A stretch of 56,304 nt of DNA from a virus (IMGVR_UViG_3300006922_000026:1-56304), one strand, 5' to 3'; shown: positions 31,023 through 38,647, numbered from the stretch's first letter. Notes: generated by a model from the sequence alone, not told the origin. Made by a program: numbers and translations.

Positions 31023-31603
31023 TGTGTAATTGCTCCATAATTGAATGACAGGCTCACCCTATCAAGGTTGTGTTTATTAATCTTAACTGCGTGAGATTGC
31101 CAACCTGGAAATACAATGATATCATTCTCTTGTGGTTGTACAGTAAGTCTTGTTCCTACTATAGGATTGTAGTCTGCATTAGTCGGTACGTAATAGTCTG
31201 CATCATCGTCACGTACAAATTCAATGCCACCACTGTCGGTGTCTGGTGTTTTTAAGTATAAGTTTCCTACAAGCAAAGCATTCCTATGCTTGTGTAAATT
31301 ATTGTATGCTCCAGTTGGATTTACATTGAGCCAGTAATTAAGTAAACTTACCATAGGTAGTCCTAATTCTTTTGCAATGTCGTTTACCATGTTATCAAGA
31401 AACTGTTGTAACCTTACTCCATGGGGCAATGGAAACGCTATACTCATTTCTTCTTCGTTATCAAATGTTTGAAATCCATTACAATCATTTAGTTTACCTA
31501 CTGCATATTTCTCGTATGCCATTTCTATAAGCCAAGACGTATCTATGCTGTCAGGCAATGTATTCTGCCACATTGGCGTTTCAAATAGATTTACTTTTTT
31601 CAT
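31019..31603 (-). CDS. 2OG-Fe(II) oxygenase (TIGR02466-like)
   Basis: Starts KKVNLFETPMWQNTLPD and has the family core LNYWLNVNPTGAYNNLHKHR with the first iron-binding His pair, ALLVGNLYLKTPD, IIVFPGWQSHAV (distal His) and RVSLSFNYG with the 2OG-binding Arg. 194 residues. It overlaps both the neighbouring oxygenase and guaC by 4 bases. Substrate unknown. Placed two genes after the second bS21, so it belongs to the bS21/oxygenase group. Confidence 0.82.
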   Translation of the reverse strand: MKKVNLFETPMWQNTLPDSIDTSWLIEMAYEKYAVGKLNDCNGFQTFDNEEEMSIAFPLPHGVRLQQFLDNMVNDIAKELGLPMVSLLNYWLNVNPTGAYNNLHKHRNALLVGNLYLKTPDTDSGGIEFVRDDDADYYVPTNADYNPIVGTRLTVQPQENDIIVFPGWQSHAVKINKHNLDRVSLSFNYGAITQ

Positions 31604-32232
31604 TCTGATAACTGTGGCATTCTTGGTTGCCCTGGACCATAATTAAAACTAATACTGTAACGTTCGCTTTTGCTCATGTTACTACATACACTATGTTTAA
31701 GCCAACTTGGAAATAATAATAGCAAGTTGTCTTTAGGTGCATAACTACCTTTTTGACTTGTAAAGTGATTGTATCTATCAAGGGGTGGAATAAAATGAAT
31801 TGCACTATCTTCTCTGTGGAATTCAATATTACCCATCTTGTCTGGATCAATAACATTTGTATATACTACACCACTGATCAAACTTCCTTGATGGTCGTGT
31901 AGCATGTTATGATCTTTGTGACCATTAATATTAAACCACATATTGTTTAAGTGTAGTTGCGGAAATCCTGCTTGTGTAACTGCAACACCTACTGCTTCAT
32001 CTAACTGTGTTTTAAACTTTTTTAGTTCCCATGGAGTACTCTGCTCTTGGAACTCTGGCCATTCAATTGAGCGACTTTGCCAACCACCTGAGTTACTTAC
32101 ACTTTCACCTTCTGGGTCTGCATGTCTTAATTGATCTGAGTATTGTTTAAGCCAGGCAATGTCTGCACCTAAGTCTAATGTTGCCCAGACAATACTTGGG
32201 AACCATAAATCTGCGTTTAGTTTAATAGCCAT
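31600..32232 (-). CDS. 2OG-Fe(II) oxygenase (TIGR02466-like), overlapping second bS21
   Basis: I use ATG 32232 (MAIKLNADLWFPSIVWATLD). Core motifs: LNNMWFNINGHKDHNMLHDH, GSLISGVVYTN, LLLFPSWLKHSV and RYSISFNYGPG. 210 residues, a paralogue of the 31019 product and relative of the 12409 one. It overlaps the bS21 gene by 11 bases, repeating the arrangement at 12409-13354. A protein hydroxylase acting on a ribosomal component is the hypothesis this order suggests; small-molecule substrates are not excluded. Confidence 0.82.
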   Translation of the reverse strand: MAIKLNADLWFPSIVWATLDLGADIAWLKQYSDQLRHADPEGESVSNSGGWQSRSIEWPEFQEQSTPWELKKFKTQLDEAVGVAVTQAGFPQLHLNNMWFNINGHKDHNMLHDHQGSLISGVVYTNVIDPDKMGNIEFHREDSAIHFIPPLDRYNHFTSQKGSYAPKDNLLLLFPSWLKHSVCSNMSKSERYSISFNYGPGQPRMPQLSE

Positions 32233-32461
32233 AATCTTCTTTTCGTTTTGCAATCTTCTTAAGATGTCTGGCTCTACCTGCCGCTTTTGCCATCTTACGT
32301 TTCTCGCTCGGCTTTGTATAAGCCTGTTTATCTTTTAGTGTTAGTAGTACACCGTCATCGTTAACTTTACGTTTGAATCTACGCAAGGCACCATTCATGT
32401 CGCCATTCCTAACTTCAACGTGTAGTCCCTTATATTTCTTCTCGCCTTTGTCATACTTCAA
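32222..32461 (-). CDS. rpsU: Ribosomal protein bS21 (copy 2, diverged)
   Basis: 79 residues with the bS21 pattern after a short N-terminal extension: GLHVEVRNGDMNGALRRFKR, then GVLLTLKDKQAYTKPSEKRK and a basic tail. It differs from copy 1 throughout, so the two are old paralogues or separate acquisitions. The start is TTG at 32461 with AAGGAG 8 bases upstream, overlapping the preceding gene by 11 bases. A promoter inside that gene (32520-32549) can drive it. It may favour translation of a different mRNA set than copy 1. Confidence 0.88.
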   Translation of the reverse strand: MKYDKGEKKYKGLHVEVRNGDMNGALRRFKRKVNDDGVLLTLKDKQAYTKPSEKRKMAKAAGRARHLKKIAKRKEDYGY

Positions 32462-32846
32462 AGTAGTTTACTCCTTCTGCTACTTGTGTCATGTCGTAAA
32501 CTTTGTTAACATTAATAATATTATACGACATATGGTCGGCAGTTGTCAAGTAAAAAGTTTTATTAAACTTCAACAACCAGCCAGTTAACCACTCAATTCT
32601 TTTTGATTGGTCTAAATTTATGTAAATGTGATCAACCATGTTAGCAATATTAATCAGCCACTGGTCTGTGTCTTCTGGTACCTCTTCTTGGAAAAGGTAT
32701 AAATTGATGTCGCTCTTGAAGTCTTTAGCAAGACTGTTGAATTGCTCTTTGTCTACGTTGCTTGGGTTAACAAGTAGTATGCTTGGATTATCATTTTGCA
32801 ATGTATCCGGAGCAGTGATCAGATTCATTTTTAATTCTTTTGTCAT
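32451..32846 (-). CDS. Hypothetical protein (131 aa)
   Basis: Start at 32846 or the next ATG 32828 (MNLITAPDTLQNDNPSILLV); neither has a strong ribosome site. Reads like a small alpha/beta (Rossmann-like) protein: SILLVNPSNVDKEQF, INLYLFQEEVPE, HIYINLDQSKRIEW and TFYLTTADHMSYNI alternate strands and helices. Found just upstream of bS21 copy 2, whose TTG lies inside its last codons. Function unknown. Confidence 0.6.
   Translation of the reverse strand: MTKELKMNLITAPDTLQNDNPSILLVNPSNVDKEQFNSLAKDFKSDINLYLFQEEVPEDTDQWLINIANMVDHIYINLDQSKRIEWLTGWLLKFNKTFYLTTADHMSYNIINVNKVYDMTQVAEGVNYFEV
32520..32549 (-). promoter_or_regulatory. Internal sigma70-like promoter for bS21 copy 2
   Basis: TTGACA, 18 bases, TATAAT on the minus strand, lying inside the coding sequence of the 131-residue gene, about 55 bases upstream of the bS21 TTG. 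Confidence 0.7.
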
Positions 32847-32926
32847 CGTAAGTACTTATTAGCGTCTTTTAAGGATGTCTTTGAAATGTGAACTTTCGTG
32901 TTGTTCTGCGTTTTGAGTGTAGGGCT

Positions 32927-34597
32927 CTATGACTTCGGTGTACTGGTCTTTCTTACTTGCTTGTTCCCTTCCTTTTTTATGTAATTGGTTCCGTCCGGGG
33001 TTTTTTTTTGATCTTCTATCTCTGCACCATAAAAGATTCTGTTCTTGGTATCTGGAAGTTCTTTTGGAGTATCTTCTTCTGGATTCTTTTCTGCTTCTTC
33101 GTTTGCTTTTTCAACCCAATCATTCCATTTGTCTAAGTCGTCTTGAACTTCTTCTGGTATTGGTTGTTCTTCGTTGATTGGTTGTGCATTGTCTGCCTGT
33201 GCATACATTTCCGCAAATTCTTCGTTACGTTCTTCTATAGCACGTTGTTCTTGTTCTTCTTTGAATCCTTCCATTGCCATTTCGTGCAATGTTTGTTCTT
33301 CTGGTTCTTGACCGACGTTATACGATTGCTGAACTTCTTCGCCTTGCCAATCATCATTTTCATCGATTAATTTAGCACGATCAAACTCATAGTTTTGTCT
33401 GTGTGCTTCGTCCCACTCTGCTTCGGTGTAACTCGGGGCTGGACTATTTGGGTTGGACTTCGGGTCGAACTTTCCCGGCGAACCACCTCCGTTCCTATTC
33501 TCTCTTGCCCAATTAAATGTGTATTGTGATGCAATTAGTAATAGTACTGCAAGTGGATCAAATACAAATATAATAACAATAATAACCCATCTTACTGCTT
33601 CTTCAAGTAAGTTGTTGTCTGCGTTCTCGCCGTAAACAAATTCTGCAATGTATTTGATTGGACCTACTTCTGCTTCAAGTTTACGATACTCTTTTTCGTA
33701 TAAAAACTTTTCTTCACGTACATCATCAATCTTAACTTGCTCGTCTTCAATAAACCCTTCAAGTTCATCTACACGACTGTCAATGTCTACTGTCTTAGTA
33801 TTTGCTTGATTACGTAACGTTTGTATTCTATCATTAATTGCTTTAATACTATCTGCATACTTGGCATCAACTGCTTCAAGTGATGTTGTTAGTGTGTTAT
33901 TAATTTTTCTAATTTCTTTTTGTGCTGAACTGGCAACACTTAATTCGTTTGCTTTTGCTTTCTCAACTGCTTGATCATACTTTGTACCGCCGCCTATGGA
34001 TCCTTCAAATCTATCCTTGGCCGCTTTTATGTCTGTGAACTTACGTAACTTCGCTTGATCTAATCTGTCGTTTTGTAGTTTGATTTGTGCTTGTGCATCG
34101 GCTCTGACGTTGTCTTTCTCTTTCTCAATCTGGGCATAAAGATCTTTAAGAGCGTCATTTTCTCTGTCAATAAGGTTATCAACTCGAACATCTTGTCCTT
34201 TCATTAAGCGGTCAAGTTCGTCTTGCCACCTTGTAATTTTGGCTGTTGCTCTGTTTTGTTTGTCATCAAGTGTTTCAATAAGAGCAATCTGTTCTTGTGA
34301 CATGCTTGTTTGTTCAATGTGTGCTTTAGATAAGAAACCAAAGATACCCATGCTTGTAATAAACATAAGAACAAACACTGCTAAAGCAAGGTAAGTTTTT
34401 AACCACCATGTGGCACGATCCCAATACCTGTGTAACCACACCGCGGTAACTAATTTACCAACTTCTAATGATACACCCATTACAATAATGGGAATAACTG
34501 CGGCCGCGAAGATTGCGGCAAGTCCTGCTACGGAATAGTATATTGCAACTGCACTAATTACTAATGCAGTTAAAAAGGTAATGAATCCAAATATCAT
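32927..34597 (-). CDS. Large membrane protein with long coiled coil (556 aa)
   Basis: N-terminal hydrophobic helices (about 5-45 and 68-95), then a long charged coiled coil (about 100-325), one more hydrophobic stretch (EAVRWVIIVIIFVFDPLAVL, about 342-368), and an acidic, Gln/Glu/Pro-rich tail of nearly 190 residues. GATAAATA late box at 34617-34624 and AAGGAG precede the ATG. Similar large coiled-coil membrane proteins occur in marine T4-like phages, without a known role. It could act in lysis control or superinfection exclusion; both are guesses. Confidence 0.65.
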   Translation of the reverse strand: MIFGFITFLTALVISAVAIYYSVAGLAAIFAAAVIPIIVMGVSLEVGKLVTAVWLHRYWDRATWWLKTYLALAVFVLMFITSMGIFGFLSKAHIEQTSMSQEQIALIETLDDKQNRATAKITRWQDELDRLMKGQDVRVDNLIDRENDALKDLYAQIEKEKDNVRADAQAQIKLQNDRLDQAKLRKFTDIKAAKDRFEGSIGGGTKYDQAVEKAKANELSVASSAQKEIRKINNTLTTSLEAVDAKYADSIKAINDRIQTLRNQANTKTVDIDSRVDELEGFIEDEQVKIDDVREEKFLYEKEYRKLEAEVGPIKYIAEFVYGENADNNLLEEAVRWVIIVIIFVFDPLAVLLLIASQYTFNWARENRNGGGSPGKFDPKSNPNSPAPSYTEAEWDEAHRQNYEFDRAKLIDENDDWQGEEVQQSYNVGQEPEEQTLHEMAMEGFKEEQEQRAIEERNEEFAEMYAQADNAQPINEEQPIPEEVQDDLDKWNDWVEKANEEAEKNPEEDTPKELPDTKNRIFYGAEIEDQKKTPDGTNYIKKEGNKQVRKTSTPKS

Positions 34598-34616
34598 AGT
34601 TATCTCCTTAACGTAA

Positions 34617-34624
34617 TATTTATC
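34617..34624 (-). promoter_or_regulatory. T4-late-like promoter box
   Basis: GATAAATA followed by TT on the minus strand, about 20 bases before the ribosome site of the 34597 gene. Confidence 0.55.
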
Positions 34625-34653
34625 GTAGTTATAACCACAACATTTATGCTACT

Positions 34654-35082
34654 TTATCTAATGAACTTCCATTTGCTGGAGCCATTCTTACAAGCAGTCT
34701 CTTTAAAACTACGAACCTTTTGTTTGTAGTTGATTTGTGATAGCAACACTCTACAGAAGCCACCACCCATTGGGTATGTCATTACAACACTAACCTTACC
34801 GTGTGATGCATTGTCGTTGCCAATCCATTCAGTAATGTCGCCTTCTTGTAGATTGTCTAATGCAAAGAATACGGCTTGTTCTTGTAGTAACTGATCCTCT
34901 GCAGGAAGTTTATATGACTTCCATTTAGCAAAGTTTGATACTACACTAATGTAAGATGTATTAGGTGAATAACTTGTGTTAGCACTACTACCTACACTAT
35001 CACTAATGTAAGTACGTTTAGATGTGCCACAGGCCGCTAAACTAATACATAAACTTAGGATTAATAATCTCCCAACCACCAT
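34654..35082 (-). CDS. Lipoprotein with surface-antigen-like domain (142 aa)
   Basis: Start ATG 35082 with GGAG. Lipobox LAAC (LILSLCISLAACGTS) marks a lipid-anchored envelope protein. The C-terminal domain (LQEGDITEWIGNDNASHGKV, GGFCRVLLSQI, ETACKNGSSKWKF) resembles the 17-kDa surface antigen type found in rickettsial and SAR11 relatives, including the paired cysteines. Third of three lipoproteins in a row. May modify the host outer membrane, for example to exclude other phages. Confidence 0.7.
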   Translation of the reverse strand: MVVGRLLILSLCISLAACGTSKRTYISDSVGSSANTSYSPNTSYISVVSNFAKWKSYKLPAEDQLLQEQAVFFALDNLQEGDITEWIGNDNASHGKVSVVMTYPMGGGFCRVLLSQINYKQKVRSFKETACKNGSSKWKFIR

Positions 35083-35395
35083 GCTCTCCATTCACATCAA
35101 GTTTACGACACACAAAGCCACGCCTTTGTTCTTGCTTACCTGCTATAGTAACATAGTAATAGTGTGGCCTGCAACTGTCTGCGATGCCTGTTTTCACAAT
35201 CATGTTATTCTTTAGATTGGGTCTATCAGTACATTCGACTTTTGTTTCACTGCTAACCTTATCGTCTTTGTTAACAATAGTTTCGTCAGTGTAACAGTAT
35301 TGCGGTTTGTTTGCTAAATTCTTGGGTGCCGAACTACAGGCGCCAAGCATGATTAGAAAACAGATTACGACTGCATACATGAATACGTTATACAT
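35042..35395 (-). CDS. Lipoprotein (117 aa)
   Basis: Signal peptide and lipobox LGAC (VICFLIMLGACSSAP). The mature part has several cysteines (QYCYTDETIV, KVECTDRPNL, DSCRPHYYYV, FVCRKLD), likely disulphide-bonded in the periplasm. It overlaps the following lipoprotein gene by 41 bases and starts 2 bases after the preceding one. Family unknown. Envelope role inferred from targeting only. Confidence 0.7.
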   Translation of the reverse strand: MYNVFMYAVVICFLIMLGACSSAPKNLANKPQYCYTDETIVNKDDKVSSETKVECTDRPNLKNNMIVKTGIADSCRPHYYYVTIAGKQEQRRGFVCRKLDVNGEHGGWEIINPKFMY

Positions 35396-35397
35396 AA

Positions 35398-35892
35398 TTA
35401 ACTCTGAGTTGCTTTTGCTTCGTTAATCAAAGATTCAAAGACTTCTTTAGTCATCTTGATCTTCATAAATGTGTGGAATTGACCACCGTACATATATGTG
35501 TACTTCTCAGATTCAAGTTGACGTCTTACTACTGTCTTATCGACAATATGTTCTACGTAAGTTCTTGTGTTCTTAGAATCGTTTTTAATATCTACTGATG
35601 TAGATGCTTTTATGTTACTGTGTATTCTTTCAGCAACACCTTTTAGTGCGAACGTCTTTGCTTGTGCCGTTGCCGCTTGATCAAATGTGCTTACACCTTT
35701 ACCACATGCATAAACATAATCTGTACCAAACCAGAACAAGAAGTTACCTTCTGTTCCCATTTCTTGACACTTTGCATACCACTTAGGTTCTACATAAGTA
35801 TCTCTTTCAGCAACCTGAGTCATTGTACTACACGCACCCAACATGGATGCAAGAGCAACTCCGATTACTGCATTTTTTAACACGCCTGCCAT
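35398..35892 (-). CDS. LPP20-type lipoprotein (164 aa)
   Basis: Lipobox LGAC in GVALASMLGACSTMT. The mature sequence, AQAKTFALKGVAERIHSNIK, VEHIVDKTVVRRQLESEKYT and GGQFHTFMKIKMTKEV, matches the LPP20 lipoprotein fold (helix, then strands with repeated turnover of small residues). GGAG upstream of the ATG and promoter at 35930-35958. First of three consecutive lipoprotein genes. Confidence 0.72.
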   Translation of the reverse strand: MAGVLKNAVIGVALASMLGACSTMTQVAERDTYVEPKWYAKCQEMGTEGNFLFWFGTDYVYACGKGVSTFDQAATAQAKTFALKGVAERIHSNIKASTSVDIKNDSKNTRTYVEHIVDKTVVRRQLESEKYTYMYGGQFHTFMKIKMTKEVFESLINEAKATQS

Positions 35893-35929
35893 TTTAAAGC
35901 CTCCTTGTTTGCCTTTTCATTGTCCCTAT

Positions 35930-35958
35930 AGTATATACAATGTTTGAATAAAAGTCAA
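35930..35958 (-). promoter_or_regulatory. sigma70-like promoter of the lipoprotein operon
   Basis: TTGACT, 17 bases, TATACT on the minus strand, about 35 bases before the ATG at 35892. Confidence 0.8.
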
Positions 35959-35961
35959 CCA

Positions 35962-36633
35962 TTACTTTACCAATTTATTTTTATTTAAAATATCCTTGAT
36001 CTTCTTAACTTTTATCTTAACAAGTTTAGTATACTTTGGGTTAGTACTCCATTCAGATAACAAATCAATTTGTTTATCTAAATCCAATTTACCTGAGTCA
36101 TGTTGTTTTGCACGTTCAATTCTATATTCTTCATATGCATGATACTCGTTTACATTACGAATCATATCTTTAACACTATCGCATTTGGTTTTGTATTTCT
36201 TTACACCAAATTCTGCATCAGGTAGTTCTTTTGGTTTCAGTTGTGGTGCTTCTGGATCCCATGTTCTGTAACCAAATAAGTTGTTGCCTTCTGTAGCAAA
36301 TCTACTCTTGCCATATCCTGTTTCAAGAACAGCCATTGCTATAATAATCATTTTAGGAACACGTTGTTCGTGCGGTATAGTCATATTCAAAAAGTCTACA
36401 CAACGACCAATGCCTACAACAAATTCATAGTTGTTTGTATATTCAATACTTGGTTGTTGGAAACCAAATGCTTTCCACTCCTCATTGAATGCCGCCTTGG
36501 CTTTTGCTATAAGATTATTCTTTGTCCAATAGTTAGGATAAAATGTACCAGCACCGTAACTACCAATTCCAATAACAGCCATAGCGATTAATATTATTAC
36601 AGTAGTACGTATCTTAGTCCAATGCTTCTTCAT
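35962..36633 (-). CDS. Glucosaminidase-type cell-wall hydrolase (Bax-like), membrane-anchored
   Basis: Cleaves peptidoglycan glycan strands. One N-terminal hydrophobic segment (about 11-30, VIILIAMAVIGIGSYGAG) is a signal anchor; the catalytic domain shows VPKMIIIAMAVLETGYGKSR with the probable catalytic Glu104 and FATEGNNLFGYRTWD, the hallmark of the PF01832/Bax group. 223 residues. The uncleaved signal would place it in the periplasm like a SAR endolysin, so it may be the phage lysin. The ATG overlaps the previous stop by 1 base. Confidence 0.82.
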   Translation of the reverse strand: MKKHWTKIRTTVIILIAMAVIGIGSYGAGTFYPNYWTKNNLIAKAKAAFNEEWKAFGFQQPSIEYTNNYEFVVGIGRCVDFLNMTIPHEQRVPKMIIIAMAVLETGYGKSRFATEGNNLFGYRTWDPEAPQLKPKELPDAEFGVKKYKTKCDSVKDMIRNVNEYHAYEEYRIERAKQHDSGKLDLDKQIDLLSEWSTNPKYTKLVKIKVKKIKDILNKNKLVK

Positions 36634-37100
36634 TAATTCCTACGCATTTGTGCATATTCAGTTGCGGCTTTTTGTCCTGTCTTATCATCTTCATCTGCAA
36701 ACACAGGAACAAGGTTAGACTTGTGCATCATAGCAATACCTACAAGTTTACGTTCACCTGTGTACTGCATAGTTTCTTTCTTGACTGCTGGTGCGAAACT
36801 TTCTTTAGATGTTAGACTTGGAATGTTCTGTGTTTCTCGAACCACTGGCGGTGAGTAATGCCACGGCTTTCTATTTGTAGGTTGTGTGTCAGTTGCCTTA
36901 CGTTTGTACCTACCGTGAATGTAATCGATGTAATCATCAAGTGTCATTTGCATATGATGACAATGTATTTGCCTCATACGTTTGTTGTGCTGACGCATCT
37001 CTGTGGTCCACTTGTCAATTTGCTTTTGTGTAAATTTTGTTTTCTTTTTAGCCTTACGAGTGTTAAGTGTAGTAAGACCTCGTTCAAGATGCATTGTCAT
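36633..37100 (-). CDS. Conserved phage protein (155 aa)
   Basis: Very basic N-terminal half (TRKAKKKTKFTQKQIDKW, with HCHHMQMTLDDYIDYIHGRY), proline-rich middle and a C-terminal LVGIAMMHKSNLVPVFADED segment that I associate with small proteins of cyanophage-type myoviruses. Soluble. The His/Cys cluster could bind metal. Located between a 2OG oxygenase and the lysin, with a promoter at 37132-37160. Function unknown. Confidence 0.65.
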   Translation of the reverse strand: MTMHLERGLTTLNTRKAKKKTKFTQKQIDKWTTEMRQHNKRMRQIHCHHMQMTLDDYIDYIHGRYKRKATDTQPTNRKPWHYSPPVVRETQNIPSLTSKESFAPAVKKETMQYTGERKLVGIAMMHKSNLVPVFADEDDKTGQKAATEYAQMRRN

Positions 37101-37131
37101 AATAGTTGCCTCAAAATTAAATTGTATTATT

Positions 37132-37160
37132 AATGTAACATATTATTTGGTGTTTGTCAA
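37132..37160 (-). promoter_or_regulatory. sigma70-like promoter
   Basis: TTGACA, 17 bases, TACATT on the minus strand; the -35 overlaps the stop codon of the 37157 gene. Drives the 37100 gene and lysin. Confidence 0.6.
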
Positions 37161-37729
37161 CGATTAATGAAGTAGAATTGGTTAAGACTAAAACGACCTT
37201 TACCAATTACTTTGGTTACTTCGTGTTGTTCAAAACTTGGAAATAGGATAGTTGTATTGTTATCCATATGCGGAGAGTAATCATACTCTGTGAACTTTAG
37301 TTCACCTCCGGTAAATTCTTTTGGTGTTTTCCAAAATGTAGTTACTGCACTAATTGTTGCATGGTCGGCATGATGTGCATATGAACTACCATCTGGATAA
37401 TAATTGAGTTGTGTTAGATCATCGTTAGTCATGTCCAAATATTTCATGAATGGATTTTCTACCATATTCTGCTTTTTGAGTTCATCTGTAATGCTGTAAA
37501 TTAGTCTGTTTGCTTGAAGTATATGACTTTTAGTTCTGTCTTCTTGGTAAAAGTTATCCAAATTCAAACCAAGCATTCCACTACTACGTGGATCACCTGT
37601 CGTTGTTTTATCTGCAAGGATAGGACTTAATTCATTAAGTTCATTCCAAATTAAACTTTCATCACGTGGCGAATAGTAATCATAGATGATCGTATGATTA
37701 AAAGGTGCGGTCAGATTTATTATTCTCAT
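37157..37729 (-). CDS. 2OG-Fe(II) oxygenase, prolyl-hydroxylase-like
   Basis: A complete iron site is visible: LNYYPDGSSYAHHADHATIS gives His120-x-Asp122, ILFPSFEQHEVTKV gives His169, and GKGRFSLNQFYF gives Arg179 for 2-oxoglutarate. 190 residues, the size of PhyH/P4H-type phage hydroxylases. Possible substrates: protein side chains or a nucleobase. The promoter -10 lies only 6 bases before the ATG and there is no ribosome site, so the message is probably leaderless. It is followed by the 155-residue protein. Confidence 0.85.
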   Translation of the reverse strand: MRIINLTAPFNHTIIYDYYSPRDESLIWNELNELSPILADKTTTGDPRSSGMLGLNLDNFYQEDRTKSHILQANRLIYSITDELKKQNMVENPFMKYLDMTNDDLTQLNYYPDGSSYAHHADHATISAVTTFWKTPKEFTGGELKFTEYDYSPHMDNNTTILFPSFEQHEVTKVIGKGRFSLNQFYFINR

Positions 37730-37735
37730 ATTATT

Positions 37736-37764
37736 ATTATACTTTCTTTAGTTAATAAAGTCAA
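37736..37764 (-). promoter_or_regulatory. sigma70-like promoter producing a leaderless message
   Basis: TTGACT, 17 bases, TATAAT on the minus strand; only 6 bases lie between the -10 and the ATG at 37729, so transcription would begin at or 1 base before the start codon. Confidence 0.8.
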
Positions 37765-37771
37765 CCTAAAT

Positions 37772-37845
37772 TGGCAGGAGACCAAGGAATTGAACCCTGT
37801 CTTACTGGGTTGGAGCCAGTCGTGCTACCGTAACACTTGTCTCCT
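37772..37845 (-). tRNA. tRNA-Trp (anticodon CCA), 3' CCA encoded
   Basis: Minus-strand cloverleaf: acceptor AGGAGAC/GTCTCCT, D stem GTGT/GCAC, anticodon stem ACTGG/CCAGT with loop CTCCAAC (CCA, reading UGG), T stem CAGGG/CCTTG with loop TTCAATT, discriminator G and genomic CCA. It lies about 6 bases after the tmRNA 3' end and is probably processed from the same transcript. Confidence 0.93.
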
Positions 37846-37849
37846 TAAA

Positions 37850-38114
37850 GTGCAACTTTTCTGTTGCCAGGTAAGTTGCCAACCCCGTCACATAGTTAGA
37901 CTATGCGGCAAGAGCAAAGTTTTCGTTTGCGTCTATAGTTTTGCTTGATTTACGGTCATCGCCTACCGGTAACTCCACGTTCTCTCTTACACCTGTCGAT
38001 CCTATTTCGCCCCCATCATAAGCACACTAATTAATGTGTGCTTAATGTGTTTATGGTGGAGGCGTCGGGTATCGCACCCGAGTCCAGTTTGCAGTTGATT
38101 GGCTTCAACGTTAC
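37850..38114 (-). ncRNA. ssrA: Circularly permuted (two-piece) tmRNA
   Basis: tmRNA frees stalled ribosomes and tags the nascent peptide. On the minus strand the acceptor part comes first: a T arm (TCGGG/CCCGA), CGCCTCC and ACCA ending at 38054. A spacer with an 8-bp hairpin (AAGCACAC/GTGTGCTT) follows, then the coding part from 38014: GGGGGCG pairs with CGCCTCC, then AAATAGGATCGACAGG. The tag frame (resume GCA at 37930, stop 37903-37901) reads ANENFALAA. An H-type pseudoknot (GCAACTT/AAGTTGC) near 37852 ends it. The order is that of alphaproteobacterial ssrA; the T loop reads TGCGATA. Confidence 0.9.
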
Positions 38115-38120
38115 AATACT

Positions 38121-38149
38121 ATTTAAACATCTTTAGTTGAAGATGTCAA
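38121..38149 (-). promoter_or_regulatory. Promoter of the tmRNA and tRNA-Trp
   Basis: TTGACA, 17 bases, TTAAAT on the minus strand, inside the last codons of the 38133 gene. Predicted 5' end near 38114, matching the acceptor piece. Confidence 0.65.
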
Positions 38150-38432
38150 GTTCTTTTTTTAATTTTATTGCTTTTTTTGGCTGTTTAATTGGTTCTAACC
38201 AACTATCTGCTATGTAGGCTTGGGGACTTGGCCCAAGTTGAGTTGAAATGTCGTCTGCTTCTATCCACCAATAATGGTCAGATATTAAACATTGACAGGG
38301 CATTCCTCTGAATTGGAATTGCTCACCCTTTTCGTACTGTCCTATATACTCTTTTACTTTCACTATCAGTCCAACATTTTGCGGTCGAATTGAAAAAGTG
38401 ATGTGGGCTACATCGCCTTGAGTACACTTCAT
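38133..38432 (-). CDS. Conserved hypothetical protein (99 aa)
   Basis: Starts MKCTQGDVAHITFSIRPQ, has an aromatic-rich centre (LISDHYWWIEADDI), GPSPQAYIADSWLEPI and a lysine-rich end. The sequence looks like a small beta-barrel of the kind used to recognise protein or RNA, but I cannot name it. It lies 5 bases downstream of the cold-shock gene and carries the tmRNA promoter within its 3' end. Confidence 0.65.
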   Translation of the reverse strand: MKCTQGDVAHITFSIRPQNVGLIVKVKEYIGQYEKGEQFQFRGMPCQCLISDHYWWIEADDISTQLGPSPQAYIADSWLEPIKQPKKAIKLKKELDIFN

Positions 38433-38437
38433 AGGAT

Positions 38438-38647
38438 TTAGTCTTTCTTGATGTTGCCGGCTACTGTCTTACCTCTGAACTCAACTTCGTCGTATGTCAG
38501 TGCCATACCTTCGATGATCGAGTCCTCTACAATACCTGCTTTTTTGAATTCTGAAATATGGACAAAGATGTCCTTGGTTGCACCATTTGGTGTAATAAAA
38601 CCAAACCCTTTAACAGGGTTATACCATTTTAAATTTCCGTTGCTCAT
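38438..38647 (-). CDS. Cold-shock domain protein (CspA-like)
   Basis: Single-stranded nucleic-acid chaperone. RNP1 reads KGFGFITP and RNP2 DIFVHISEF; the start GNLKWYNPVKGFG and the final GKTVAGNIKKD complete the five-stranded barrel. 69 residues, the standard length. It may melt structured phage mRNA at low temperature or promote antitermination. A late box GATAAATA (38698-38705) and a terminator lie upstream. Confidence 0.93.
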   Translation of the reverse strand: MSNGNLKWYNPVKGFGFITPNGATKDIFVHISEFKKAGIVEDSIIEGMALTYDEVEFRGKTVAGNIKKD

